64,000 nucleotides of DNA from Leptotrichia sp. oral taxon 498 (GTDB lineage: Bacteria; Fusobacteriota; Fusobacteriia; Fusobacteriales; Leptotrichiaceae), in contig NZ_CP016753.1 in assembly GCF_002240055.1 (NCBI RefSeq), positions 1,550,001 to 1,614,000 on the forward strand, in the 5' to 3' direction. The notes under the pieces are model-generated. The model saw only the letters and a list, made by a program, of their open reading frames with translations, searched no databases and was not told where the DNA came from. The first letter of the stretch is position 1, and every line of letters starts with the position of its first letter. Positions 26,541-35,436 of this stretch are shown one piece after another. Made by a program: the position numbers and the translations under genes.

Positions 26541-27419
26541 ATGAGAAAAGATTATGAGGCAATTGAAATAGAAAATGAGAAATTAGAATTTAAGTTTTTA
26601 GAAAAGAAAATGAAAGAAGTAGTAGGAATAAAAGAACTAAATTTAGATATATTAAAAACATTGAATTTATATGAAAATAAAAAATTTAATATAGCTGCTG
26701 AACTTTTTGCAGACAATAATAATAGAAAATTTTCTGGAATCGATATAGTAGTTTTAGGTGAGAATATAGCAGAGAAAAATAGAAATAGGATATTATTTAG
26801 GAAAAATATTGAAAAAAAGTCAATACTTGAACAATATTTTGAAGTTATTAGTATATTTGAAAGAGGTTATGAATATGAAGAGATAGAAGGTGCTGAGTGT
26901 ATAAAAAAAGAAAAAATTTCAAAAGAGGCTTTCAAGGAATCTGTTGCAAGTGCGATAGTTCATAGACTGTGGGATATAAAAGCAAATATAAAAATAGTAA
27001 TGTCAAATGATAAAATAGAGATTATATTACCAGGAAATTTATCATCGGGAATGTCTGAAGATGAATATATGAGAGGATATACCTCAACTTTGACAAATCC
27101 CATAATAGCAAATATTTTTTATCAGCTAAGAATAATTGAAAAATTTGGAATAGGAATAAAAAAAATAAAATATGAATATCGAGAAAATATTGTAAAACCA
27201 TCTTTTGAGACACATAAAAATAGCATAAGGATAACTTTGCCAATAATTAAAACAGTTCTAAGTAATTTAGTTAATAGAGAAGTAAAAGTTTTTGAAATTC
27301 TTAAAAAATATGAAAAATTAAGTAGGAAAGAAATCGAATATTTAAGTGGATATAGCAAATCAAAAGTCATAAGATCAGTAAATAGCTTAATTGAAAAAAG
27401 TATTGCTGAACAAGTGTGA
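26541..27419 (+). CDS. ATP-binding transcriptional regulator, N-terminally short, with premature stop
   Basis: 292 residues. The central part matches the GHKL-like ATPase found in AlbA_2/RecG-like regulators: ESVASAIVHRLWDIKANI, IEIILPGNLSSGM, then LTNPIIANIFYQLRIIEKFGIGI. A winged helix closes it (LSRKEIEYLSGYSKSKVIRSVNSLIEK). Relatives usually carry a full AlbA_2 domain of about 120 residues; only a short version is present here. The frame ends at TGA, but the next codons read KGRSVKYQLKK before a TAG, the usual end of this family. The stop is therefore probably a nonsense change removing about a dozen residues. Flanking palindromes suggest autoregulation. Confidence 0.7.
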   Translation: MRKDYEAIEIENEKLEFKFLEKKMKEVVGIKELNLDILKTLNLYENKKFNIAAELFADNNNRKFSGIDIVVLGENIAEKNRNRILFRKNIEKKSILEQYFEVISIFERGYEYEEIEGAECIKKEKISKEAFKESVASAIVHRLWDIKANIKIVMSNDKIEIILPGNLSSGMSEDEYMRGYTSTLTNPIIANIFYQLRIIEKFGIGIKKIKYEYRENIVKPSFETHKNSIRITLPIIKTVLSNLVNREVKVFEILKKYEKLSRKEIEYLSGYSKSKVIRSVNSLIEKSIAEQV

Positions 27420-27860
27420 AAAGGACGTTCAGTAAAATATCAATTAAAAAAATAGGACAAAAATTAATTTTTTCGTTGCAAAATGAAACGTAAAATGGAA
27501 TGAAAAACTTTTCGTTGCAAAAATATTATAAAAAAACTTCTACTGAGGAATATTATTTATTTTTCCTAAATTTCAATATTAAATGCAATATTTTTTAAAT
27601 TTCCTTAAATTTAATTTCATGTAAAAATTTTTCAAATGGTGTTACATAGTTTAAACATTATTTTTATTTTAGAAAAATTTTATGTAAATCTATTAATAGA
27701 GATAAATTATCCATAATTAATTTTTAAATATTTCATTTTAAATCAATATTCTAATTAAAAAAATGGACAAATAAAATTTTGTTTGGTATACTTTAAATAT
27801 AGAAAATAAAAATATCTTAAAGTTTATTTACATGCATCTCATAGAGAAAATGAAACGGAA
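27420..27860. other. intergenic region with two further operator-like palindromes
   Basis: TTTCGTTGCAAAATGAAA near 27470-27487 and AATGAAAAACTTTTCGTT at 27499-27516 repeat the half-sites of the operator at 26402. The remaining 340 bases are AT-rich without hairpins or ORFs of note, apart from an open frame that extends the next gene upstream to 27810 without a start codon. Confidence 0.5.
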
Positions 27861-28079
27861 ATGGGAATAGTAGTGTATGAAGATATTCCTGAGATTAAAG
27901 GGATAATCGCATATTCTGATGATGTTAATTCAGCATTGTATTATCGAGGATATACTTATACAATTAACCGATTCATTGCAGATTACGCAGGAGATATAGA
28001 TGGAGAATCTTATGATTGTAGTACAGAATCTTCAAGAGCCTATGTAGAGTTATTAAGTAAAGGAGAGTATTGTAAATAA
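27861..28079 (+). CDS. small acidic protein of unknown function
   Basis: 72 residues rich in Asp, Glu and Tyr (VNSALYYRGYTYTINRFIAD, then YDCSTESSRAYVELLSKGEYC). No Shine-Dalgarno precedes the ATG. The frame is open for another 17 codons upstream (VYLHASHRENETE), which reads like protein, so this may be the 3' part of a longer, truncated gene. It lies 24 bases before the NucS-like gene and may share its message. No family recognised. Confidence 0.45.
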   Translation: MGIVVYEDIPEIKGIIAYSDDVNSALYYRGYTYTINRFIADYAGDIDGESYDCSTESSRAYVELLSKGEYCK

Positions 28080-28103
28080 TAGTTATAATAGGAAAGGAAA
28101 ATT

Positions 28104-29120
28104 ATGTTATACGAAATAGATAAAAATAAAACACTTCAACCACTTGAATTTTATGGTGTTGGGGATTTAAATAAAAATGAAAAAGATTTAGAAAATTTAT
28201 TGGTAAAAAATCTTGAAATTTTATTTACTGAAAATAATCAATTAATGCCAATTTTTCAGGAAAGACAATATCAAGAAGAACCAGATTTATACGCTATAGA
28301 TAAATATGGGGATTTAGTGATTTTTGAGTTAAAGATAGGTAATATCAAGAAAAATACAGTTAATCAAATTATGAGATATGCTCAAAAATTTGGAAAAATG
28401 AAATACAAGAAACTTAATGAATATTTTAAAAAATTTAATAAGAAATTTGATAATGATTTACAAAAGAGTCATCAGGATAATTTTGGACTTGATGAACCTT
28501 TATCTATTGAAAGATTTAATTTACATCAGAAAATGTATATTATTGGAAATTCATCAGATTTAGAATTAATTGAAACTATAGACTATTGGAAAAATAGAAA
28601 AGTAGATATTGATTTTCTTCCTTATAGAATTTATAAGATTAATAATAAAAACTATTTTGAATTTTTTGCTAAACCCTATGATTATAATCAAAATATAAAA
28701 GATAGAAAAGGAATAATATTTGACACTAATAAAACATACAATACTAAAGCTGTTTTTGATATGATGAAAAATGAGAAAATAAGTGCTTATGGAGATGCAA
28801 GAAAATTTATAGATTGTTTTAGAAAAAATGATTATGTTCTGTATTATCATAAAGGTTTCGGAATAATAGTAATTGGACAGATAATTTCTGAAAAACCACA
28901 AGAAAACGAAGAAAATAAAGAAAGATTTCATAAAGTAAGAATTTTAACGACAAAAATTGAAAATGAAAAGGAAATGAAATTTTTAAAACCTAGTGAAATT
29001 ACTCAAATTCTTGAAAAAAATTTTTATTATGCTTCTACTGTTAAAAAGCCATATCTTACAATAGAAGAAGTGAAAGTTCTTGAAGATGAGTTATTAAGAA
29101 AATATCAAGAAAATGAATAA
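28104..29120 (+). CDS. NucS/DUF91-like PD-(D/E)XK nuclease-domain protein
   Basis: 338 residues with GGAAAGGAAA before the start. The N-terminal 110 residues have a nuclease core: E30 in EKDLENLLVKNLEIL, D61 in EEPDLYAIDKYGD, and E75/K77 in LVIFELKIGN. A conserved helix QIMRYAQKFGK follows, which is the order seen in NucS-like and other defence nucleases. The C-terminal 200 residues include a domain with YGDARKFIDCFRKNDYVLYYHKG, possibly an EVE/PUA-like or SH3-like module (KGFGIIVIGQIIS). It is probably a DNA-acting enzyme. Its immediate neighbours are an unknown ORF and a MATE pump, so no operon partner is obvious. Confidence 0.7.
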   Translation: MLYEIDKNKTLQPLEFYGVGDLNKNEKDLENLLVKNLEILFTENNQLMPIFQERQYQEEPDLYAIDKYGDLVIFELKIGNIKKNTVNQIMRYAQKFGKMKYKKLNEYFKKFNKKFDNDLQKSHQDNFGLDEPLSIERFNLHQKMYIIGNSSDLELIETIDYWKNRKVDIDFLPYRIYKINNKNYFEFFAKPYDYNQNIKDRKGIIFDTNKTYNTKAVFDMMKNEKISAYGDARKFIDCFRKNDYVLYYHKGFGIIVIGQIISEKPQENEENKERFHKVRILTTKIENEKEMKFLKPSEITQILEKNFYYASTVKKPYLTIEEVKVLEDELLRKYQENE

Positions 29121-29126
29121 CGAATA

Positions 29127-29168
29127 AAAAGCTGTTTCATAAAATAATTCCTATGAGACAGCTTTTAA
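29127..29168. terminator. bidirectional terminator
   Basis: AAAAGCTGTTTCAT at 29127-29140 pairs with ATGAGACAGCTTTT at 29152-29165 (one G-U) between the convergent NucS-like and MATE genes. Confidence 0.8.
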
Positions 29169-29221
29169 TTCAATAAAAATCTAATTTTCAAATTTCTAAC
29201 TTTTTATAATTTTTCAATTTT

Positions 29222-30610
29222 TTATTTATCTTCATTTACTTTCGGAATGCTCTTCATTTCCCCTTTCAAAACAATCACAGATACAACAAAAGCTATGAAA
29301 TCTGCTATTGGGAATGCGAACATAATTCCATCAATACCCATAAAATATGGTAAAATTATTAGTAATGGTAAAAGTGATATAATTTGTCTTACAAGTGACA
29401 AAAAAGCTCCTTTTGAGGCTCTTCCAATTGATGTTAAAAACATTGTAATAGCACCTTGAATACCATTTAGGAATATGAAGAATAAAAATACTCGCATATA
29501 TTTTGTTCCGTATTGAAAGTAGAGTTTACTTCCGTTACCAAAGACAGAAATTATTTGAACAGGGAAAAGTTCAGCGATTGCAAATGCTACTAAAGAAATA
29601 ATAAAAGCCACTTTTAGAGATAATTTTAAAATTTCTCGAACCCTTGCAAATTTTTTTGCTCCATAATTAAATCCAGCAATAGGCTGAGCTCCTTGCGTCA
29701 ATCCCAATAAAATCGCTATAAATATGACATTTATTTTCATAACAATTCCAGCAACGGCAATAGGAATTTCACTTCCATAAATAGATTTCGCACCATAAAT
29801 TTTCAATAAATTATTTGTCACAATTTGAACAATTAGTGCAGAACATTGGAAAATCAAAGGCGATGTTCCCAACATAAACAAAATCCAAATTTCTCGTATT
29901 TTTATCTTAAAATCCTTCAATTCAAATTTTACACTTTTAAATCTGAAAAAATATAGCCCTAACATAACTGCCGAGATAAATTGCCCAATTACAGTCGCCC
30001 AAGCGGCACCGTCCATTCCCATATCAAATCCAAACATAAACAGCGGATCAAGAATCGTATTTGTAATAGCTCCAACAACTATTGCAAGCATTGAATAAAA
30101 GGAATTTCCATCAGCTCTAACCATAGGATTTGCTCCTATCGAAAATAGTAAAAACGGTATTCCAAGAGATGTAATTTGAGTATATTCAATCGCATAATCA
30201 AAAATTTGATCAGTAGCTCCAAAGGCCGTCAACATTGGTCTTAAAAAAATATTAATTAATATGCACAAAATAATCCCGCTTAAAAGTAGCATTGTAGCCG
30301 CAGTTCCAGCCACGCTTTTTGCCCTTTTCGGACGCTTTCTTCCCAATTCCAAATTAAAATTAGTCGCAGCTCCAACTCCAGTCATAAGCCCAATTGCAAG
30401 ACAAATCGTCGTAAGCGGAAAAGCCACATTTGTAGCCGCATTCCCAAGAAACCCAATTTTTTGCCCAATAAAAATCTGATCCACAACATTGTAAAGAGCA
30501 TTGACCAAGTTAGCAATGATAGCAGGAACCGCAAGTGAAACCAGCAATTTTCCAACTGGTTCTGTACCAAATTTAGTTTTTTGTTCATTTATTGCTTTCG
30601 TTTTTCCCAT
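29222..30610 (-). CDS. MATE family multidrug efflux transporter
   Basis: 462 residues from the ATG at 30610, which has AGGAAGG upstream on the minus strand; the frame reaches 30700 but without a site. Twelve hydrophobic segments form two homologous halves. The family motifs PVGKLLVSLAVPAIIANLV and GVGAATNFNLELGR are near the start, and LTQGAQPIAGFNYGA opens the second half. It exports cationic drugs or metabolites by Na+ or H+ antiport. It is a single gene with its own terminator. Confidence 0.93.
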   Translation of the reverse strand: MGKTKAINEQKTKFGTEPVGKLLVSLAVPAIIANLVNALYNVVDQIFIGQKIGFLGNAATNVAFPLTTICLAIGLMTGVGAATNFNLELGRKRPKRAKSVAGTAATMLLLSGIILCILINIFLRPMLTAFGATDQIFDYAIEYTQITSLGIPFLLFSIGANPMVRADGNSFYSMLAIVVGAITNTILDPLFMFGFDMGMDGAAWATVIGQFISAVMLGLYFFRFKSVKFELKDFKIKIREIWILFMLGTSPLIFQCSALIVQIVTNNLLKIYGAKSIYGSEIPIAVAGIVMKINVIFIAILLGLTQGAQPIAGFNYGAKKFARVREILKLSLKVAFIISLVAFAIAELFPVQIISVFGNGSKLYFQYGTKYMRVFLFFIFLNGIQGAITMFLTSIGRASKGAFLSLVRQIISLLPLLIILPYFMGIDGIMFAFPIADFIAFVVSVIVLKGEMKSIPKVNEDK

Positions 30611-30931
30611 TTTTCCTTCCTTTCCAAAATTTTTAAATATGATAAAATTCTCTTTAATAAAAAGAGAAAAATATTTTTTGTAACAAGAAAACTGAGACAA
30701 AATCCCAGTTTTAAGTCATCATATTAGCATGGTAAAAAATAATAACTTATGAGTATTTTACTACATTTGGTAAAGGTTTTCAAATTTTTTTATTTAATTC
30801 TGAATATTATGGTGAATTTTAGAATAAAAGAATTTATTGTAGCATAAACTGACTTTAAAAATAAAAAAAATTGATATAAAATATGTAGATTTTTTGTCAA
30901 AAATATTGTACAATAAGTAGAGGTGATTAGT
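30611..30931. other. divergent intergenic region between MATE and YefM/YoeB
   Basis: Contains a small hairpin, AAAACTG at 30688-30694 with CAGTTTT at 30706-30712, of unclear role. The rest is AT-rich. A TACAAT element at 30909-30914 is a plausible -10 for the toxin-antitoxin pair. Confidence 0.4.
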
Positions 30932-31189
30932 ATGATAGCTACAAATTATTCAAATGTGAGAAATAATTTAAAAAAATATTGTGATAAGGCAACTGATGAT
31001 TATGAAACAGTCATTATAACAAGAAAAAACGATAAAAATGTGGTACTGATGAGTGAAGAGGAATATAATAATTTGATGGAAAATCTTTACATCATGTCAA
31101 ATAAGAAATACTATAATGAACTGTTAAAAAGTAAAGCGGAAGCGGAAGCGGGGAATGTACAAATACATGATATAATTGAGGTGGAATAA
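30932..31189 (+). CDS. yefM: antitoxin of the Phd/YefM family
   Basis: 85 residues from the ATG at 30932, with AGAGGTG upstream; an in-frame GTG at 30923 overlaps that site. It starts IATNYSNVRNNLKKYCDKATDDYETVIITRK and continues NVVLMSEEEYNNLMEN, the standard YefM N-terminal DNA-binding fold. The C-terminal tail (AEAEAGNVQIHDI) wraps the toxin. It overlaps the toxin gene by one base (TAATG), ensuring coupled expression. YefM with YoeB normally represses its own promoter. Confidence 0.93.
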   Translation: MIATNYSNVRNNLKKYCDKATDDYETVIITRKNDKNVVLMSEEEYNNLMENLYIMSNKKYYNELLKSKAEAEAGNVQIHDIIEVE

Positions 31190-31446
31190 TGAATTTAACA
31201 TGGACAGATATTGCATGGGGGCAATATGAAGAATGGCAGAGACAGGATAAAAAAATAGTCAAAAAAATAAATGAAATAATAAAAGACATCAAAAGAAACG
31301 GAAATGAAGGGATAGGGAAACCTGAGCCTTTAAAGCATGAACTGAATGGATACTGGAGCAGAAGAATTACTGATAAACACAGGTTTATATATAAACTAAC
31401 AGAAACAAGTATACTAGTTATTGCCTGTGCAAATCATCATAAATAA
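31189..31446 (+). CDS. yoeB: YoeB/Txe family mRNA interferase toxin
   Basis: 85 residues, very close to the classical YoeB length. The catalytic residues known for YoeB are in place: E46 (GKPEPLKH), R65 (DKHRFIYKL) and H83 (CANHHK). NGYWSRRIT is also conserved. It cleaves mRNA in the ribosomal A site when not bound by YefM. All key residues are intact, so the toxin is probably active. Confidence 0.95.
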   Translation: MNLTWTDIAWGQYEEWQRQDKKIVKKINEIIKDIKRNGNEGIGKPEPLKHELNGYWSRRITDKHRFIYKLTETSILVIACANHHK

Positions 31447-31483
31447 TAGAAATTACGAAAAATAAAGGCATGATTAAAAAAAC

Positions 31484-31532
31484 AGACTTCTTTAAAATTG
31501 AGAGAAAATCTTAATTTAAGTGGTCTTTTTTT
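31484..31532 (+). terminator. terminator after yoeB
   Basis: AGACTTCTTTAAA at 31484-31496 pairs imperfectly with TTTAAGTGGTCT at 31514-31525, followed by an eight-base T run. Confidence 0.6.
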
Positions 31533-31701
31533 TGTTTTTTTGAAATTTATATAACAAAATTTGTAAATATTATTGTGTAGAGTCATTTTTAAGAAAAATT
31601 CTATTTAAAGAAAATTTATGAAAAAATAGGGTATAATATTACTATATAAAATTTAAAATATAAATTTTGTTAATATTGAAAAAATATAGAAAGGGCAAGT
31701 T

Positions 31702-32679
31702 ATGAAAAAGATAATTTTAATTTTGGTAAGTATATTATTTTTAGTGAGCTGTAGTGGGAATATTCCTTTCTCGGAGGAGGAAAAAGGAGCTTTAAAAAAG
31801 GCAAAAATGGAAATTGCTGAAATGAAGAAAAATCCGACAATGGCAGAAAAGGAAAGAATTTTGCAAAAGGGGATAGAAGTTCAGAGAAAATATTTACGGA
31901 TTGGGGTAGTGTATTTTAAAAGTGTGGAAAAGGATATTCCAATAGCAGATTATTATCTGGCAAGAAATTATAGTGCGAGAGGGGAAAATGAAGAGGCATT
32001 GAAATGGGCAAGAAAAGGCTCGGACAGAGGAGTGAAGGAAGCAAGTGCATTTGCAGGACATATTTATGCTAATCAGAGAGATGAAATGAATGCAAGAAAA
32101 TATTATATAAAAGCAATGAATCAGGGAGATTATAGGGGAGATACCTTGTTTAGAGTGTGGGTATATGGAGAAAGGAAAGAAATTAATAGCGAAGTGGTGG
32201 AAGCATTTAAAAGAAATTTAAATAAAAATATTGAGGTAAAAAATGCTTTGGCTTTTTATTATCAGAGGCACGATCACTTTGATGAAGCTGAAAAACTGTA
32301 CAAGGAGCTTGTCAATGAAAAATATCCGAATGCAGAAAGACTTTTAGGGGAACTTTATATATCAAAAAAAGATTATGGTAAAGCTGAAGAATGGTTATTA
32401 AAGGAATCGGAAAAATTATTTTCACATTCAGAAGACAATGTAAAACGGATTGAAGAAAAAAGAGCAAGATTATTACGTCTGTTAGCAAAAGTTTATGAAA
32501 TGAAAGGAGATTACGGTAAGGCTGAAAATAACCTTTTAAAATCAAAAGAACTTGCACATAAGGAGCTTGCGTTAACGAGCTTGGCAGCGCTGTATGAAAA
32601 GCAAGGGAAATATAATCAAGCTATAAAAATAAATGAAGAATTAGAAGAATTGAAAAAAACAAAGAACAGAAAAAATTAA
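31702..32679 (+). CDS. TPR/Sel1-repeat lipoprotein
   Basis: 325 residues. The signal sequence ends in lipobox LFLVSC, with lipidated Cys at 17. From about residue 70 it is built of TPR/Sel1-type helix pairs (IADYYLARNYSARGENEEALKWARKG; DEAEKLYKELVNEKYPNAERLLGELY; YGKAEEWLLKESE). Such proteins are scaffolds on the periplasmic face. A TATAAT at 31632-31637 and AGAAAGGG before the ATG support expression. A second TPR/Sel1 protein follows at 32993. Function beyond protein binding is unknown. Confidence 0.85.
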   Translation: MKKIILILVSILFLVSCSGNIPFSEEEKGALKKAKMEIAEMKKNPTMAEKERILQKGIEVQRKYLRIGVVYFKSVEKDIPIADYYLARNYSARGENEEALKWARKGSDRGVKEASAFAGHIYANQRDEMNARKYYIKAMNQGDYRGDTLFRVWVYGERKEINSEVVEAFKRNLNKNIEVKNALAFYYQRHDHFDEAEKLYKELVNEKYPNAERLLGELYISKKDYGKAEEWLLKESEKLFSHSEDNVKRIEEKRARLLRLLAKVYEMKGDYGKAENNLLKSKELAHKELALTSLAALYEKQGKYNQAIKINEELEELKKTKNRKN

Positions 32680-32992
32680 ATCATAAAAGAAATAAAAAAT
32701 AGAGAGTTTTATGAGAATAGAAAAAAACGAAAAAGAAATATTTTTAGAATTGCAAATATCTGAGAAAGAATAATTATTTTTTAATGAGGAATATTTTTTA
32801 TAGGGTTTGGAATAGAGCAAGAAACATCATCTTTAGTTGATAATAAAATAGAAAAGAACAAAGGTAAAAAACCAAGAGAACAAACCTATGACAGCATCCG
32901 TGAATGGCTACTATTGTAACTGTAATTTTTAAAAATAAAAAATAAATAATTAGAATAAAAAAATTTAAAATTAGAAAATGAGAGAGAAAATT
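32680..32992. other. intergenic region with short gene remnants
   Basis: A 17-codon frame from 32711 and an open stretch ending EQTYDSIREWLLL at about 32919 have protein-like composition but no usable start. They look like relics. No hairpin or promoter stands out. Confidence 0.35.
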
Positions 32993-34228
32993 ATGAATTT
33001 ATGGAAAATAAGGAACCTTTATATGAAATATTTACCAATACTTTTACTTATAGCAACATTAAATATAGCTATAAAAAAATGTTCTTTACCCGAAGCAGAA
33101 GTAAAGAATAATGAAAGAAGCAGTGATTACAAAAAATATATTGAATTGTCAAATTTGGGAGACGGGGAAATAAAGAAAAAGAATTATAAAAAAGCACTAG
33201 AGTATTATGAAAGAGCTAGAGATTATGATAGTAATATGGCAGATGTAAGCATAGCAAATATATATTATAAATTTATAGATAAAGAAGAAGGTGAGAGACG
33301 ATACAGAAAAGCATACAATAATGGAATTTTTGAAGTTGCTTATACATTAGGGAATATAGCTTATAGAAAAGGAAACTTTAATTTGGCGAAAGAATGGTAT
33401 TTAAAAGGAAGTGAAAAAGGGAATGAAAAATCAAGTATAGAACTAGCAAAATTATTAATAAGTGAAAATAATGAAATAGAAGCTAAAAGATTTTTATTGA
33501 AAGTTGAAAATGGAAACGAAGCTGAAGGATTTTATTATTTAATGACCATTTATTATAAAGAAGGTAATAAAGAAAAAATTTATGAATTGAAAAACAAAAT
33601 GCTTGGAAAAAAAGAAATGAATCAAATATCCGATGAAATGATGCTTAAAATAGGTTTGATGTTAGGAGACAAAAGACAAAATAGGTTATTTGAATCAATT
33701 AATAACGCGGATAGTTTAATAAGAATAAAAAAATATGAAGAAGCTAAAAGAGAGTATGAAAAAAGTTTAGAATATGGTTTTGAAGGGAATTATTTTTTAG
33801 GTAATATGTATAGTGAGTTAAATAAAGAGGCAGAAGCATTAAAATATTATAAAATAGCTTGTGAAAAAGGAAAAATAGGAATTGCTGCATACAAAATAGG
33901 CAATATTTATGAAGAAAATAATAATTTTATAGAAGCTAAAAAATGGTATCAAATAGGGATTGATTTAGGTGATTCACAATCATTAGTTTCATTAGGAACG
34001 TTAGAAATGAAAGAAGGGAATGATAAGGAAGCTAAAGAATTATTTTTAAAAGACACTAATAAAAAAAATGCGGAAGCTATACTTGGGATGATAGCATATT
34101 ATCAAAAAAATAATGATGTTCAAAAAGCTAAAGAAATGAAAGAAAAAATAATAACAGAGAAAGGGTTATACTATAATGATTCAGATATACAGTATGCAGC
34201 ATTACTAGCCATTTTACCTTATAATTAA
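32993..34228 (+). CDS. membrane-anchored TPR/Sel1-repeat protein
   Basis: 411 residues from the ATG at 32993, preceded by GAGAGA; an ATG 15 bases upstream has no site. A hydrophobic N-terminal segment (YLPILLLIATLNIAI) may be an anchor or signal peptide. The body is a long series of TPR/Sel1 repeats (YKKALEYYERARDYDSN; LAKEWYLKGSEKGNEKSSIELAKLL; EAKKWYQIGIDLGDSQSLVSLGTL). It is related in design to the lipoprotein upstream. In this group such proteins sit beside small, fast-evolving ORFs, as here. Function unknown. Confidence 0.82.
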   Translation: MNLWKIRNLYMKYLPILLLIATLNIAIKKCSLPEAEVKNNERSSDYKKYIELSNLGDGEIKKKNYKKALEYYERARDYDSNMADVSIANIYYKFIDKEEGERRYRKAYNNGIFEVAYTLGNIAYRKGNFNLAKEWYLKGSEKGNEKSSIELAKLLISENNEIEAKRFLLKVENGNEAEGFYYLMTIYYKEGNKEKIYELKNKMLGKKEMNQISDEMMLKIGLMLGDKRQNRLFESINNADSLIRIKKYEEAKREYEKSLEYGFEGNYFLGNMYSELNKEAEALKYYKIACEKGKIGIAAYKIGNIYEENNNFIEAKKWYQIGIDLGDSQSLVSLGTLEMKEGNDKEAKELFLKDTNKKNAEAILGMIAYYQKNNDVQKAKEMKEKIITEKGLYYNDSDIQYAALLAILPYN

Positions 34229-34246
34229 TCAGGAATGGAGTTTATT

Positions 34247-34489
34247 ATGGAAACAATAAAAAGAATTAAACGATTTAAATGTTTAAAAAATGAAATTTAT
34301 GAAATTAAAGATAAATCAAAAAAAATTGGAAATAGAAATTTTGTTATAATGGCATGTCGTTCTGGAAGTAAAGAAAAATCGAAAAAATTTGTAGAAGATA
34401 ATTTAGTAGAAAATTTAGGAGAAAATATTAAAATTGGTGATGTTATAGGTGTAAGAAGAAATAAGGAGACAAGTGTCTGTATGACCTAA
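34247..34489 (+). CDS. small basic protein, probably shortened by a frameshift
   Basis: 80 residues from the ATG at 34247, eight bases after ATGGAG; an in-frame ATG at 34235 overlaps the previous stop region. It has RNFVIMACRSGSKEKSKKFVED and then NIKIGDVIGVRRNKETSVC. Immediately past the stop another frame reads PKCQGNYSKDKFIEGILYE and GGPWDEKYK to a TGA. Joined to the first, this would create a Cys-x2-Cys-like tail. I suspect one protein broken by an indel near 34484. Family not recognised. Confidence 0.45.
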   Translation: METIKRIKRFKCLKNEIYEIKDKSKKIGNRNFVIMACRSGSKEKSKKFVEDNLVENLGENIKIGDVIGVRRNKETSVCMT

Positions 34490-34557
34490 ATGTCAAGGAA
34501 ATTATTCAAAAGATAAGTTTATAGAAGGAATTTTATATGAAGCAGGAGGTCCGTGGG

Positions 34558-35004
34558 ATGAAAAATATAAATGATGAAAAATTATTAAGTTTTGTAGAAA
34601 ATGAAATTTTAAAGCATAAAGAGGATTATTCAGAAAAGGAAATAAAAAAATTATTAGAGATTTTCAATGAAATTATGAATGTTGTTCCTAAAAAAGCAAA
34701 TAGCATAGGAGACATGTATATAAATTTCATAGGAAGTGATCATATGGCGGTGTATTATTTTGAATATATATGGACTATGGAATTATTAATTAAAATTTTA
34801 GAAAATTCATCAAAAAACAGGGCAAGAATTATATTTTGTTTATCTGTATTAAATGATTTGTATTATTTTGTACTTGATGATTCAGATAAATTTAGTAAAG
34901 ACGAGTACTGGTCTGAATTTAGAAAAGTAAAAAAATTATTATATCCCTATTCAGATAAATTTTATGATGGATTACTTGAAAAAAATGTTGGGAATTGTTG
35001 TTGA
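34558..35004 (+). CDS. small acidic protein, immunity-like, family unknown
   Basis: 148 residues from the ATG at 34558, nine bases after AGGAGGT at 34542-34548; an ATG at 34537 lies before that site. It is all-helical in appearance (EKLLSFVENEILKHKEDYS; YYFEYIWTMELLIKILENSS; ARIIFCLSVLNDLYYFVLDD). Small acidic helical proteins like this often act as immunity proteins, but no toxin is visible beside it. The frame ends at NVGNCC; a one-base change in the A7 run at 34979-34985 would extend it into the next frame. Confidence 0.55.
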   Translation: MKNINDEKLLSFVENEILKHKEDYSEKEIKKLLEIFNEIMNVVPKKANSIGDMYINFIGSDHMAVYYFEYIWTMELLIKILENSSKNRARIIFCLSVLNDLYYFVLDDSDKFSKDEYWSEFRKVKKLLYPYSDKFYDGLLEKNVGNCC

Positions 35005-35197
35005 AGATGAAGTTGTGGAAAAGATGGAGGAAAAAGAAGTAGAAGAAGAAAAGAAACTTACACCACAGCAGTTGAGAAAAAAATATTTTATTAAAAGAAT
35101 GAAAAGGGAAGATAAGAAAGCGTGGATAAATGGAAATAGAGAGATGGGAATCAGTAACGTTTCAAGAATTTTCATAATGAATTATATTAGATATTGA
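34964..35197 (+). pseudogene. overlapping open frame, probable continuation or remnant
   Basis: An open frame of 77 codons overlaps the end of the preceding gene by 41 bases and has no ribosome-binding site. It is strongly charged (EKMEEKEVEEEKKLTPQQLR, then KKYFIKRMKREDKKAW). It may be the displaced C-terminus of the preceding gene, joined through the A7 run at 34979-34985. A further fragment in another frame, FLNDYMVEFMEDEKTLDILV, ends at 35300. Confidence 0.35.
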
Positions 35198-35339
35198 CAA
35201 TAAAGGAAATCAGATATTTTCTGAATTTCTAAATGATTATATGGTAGAGTTTATGGAAGATGAGAAGACTTTGGATATTTTAGTTATTAAGGGGGATTGA
35301 AAAAATAATAAAATTTGTAAACACAAATACTCTTGTTTT

Positions 35340-35367
35340 TTTACAAAAAATGTGGTACTCTTATAAT
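35340..35367 (+). promoter_or_regulatory. promoter for the RclA-like gene, TTTACA-16-TATAAT
   Basis: TTTACA at 35340-35345 and TATAAT at 35362-35367 are 16 bases apart, about 70 bases before the start codon. Confidence 0.6.
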
Positions 35368-35436
35368 ATAAAAATTAATTTTATAATAAATACAATTATG
35401 TAACTATAATTGTATAAAATGGAAAGGACGAAGAAA

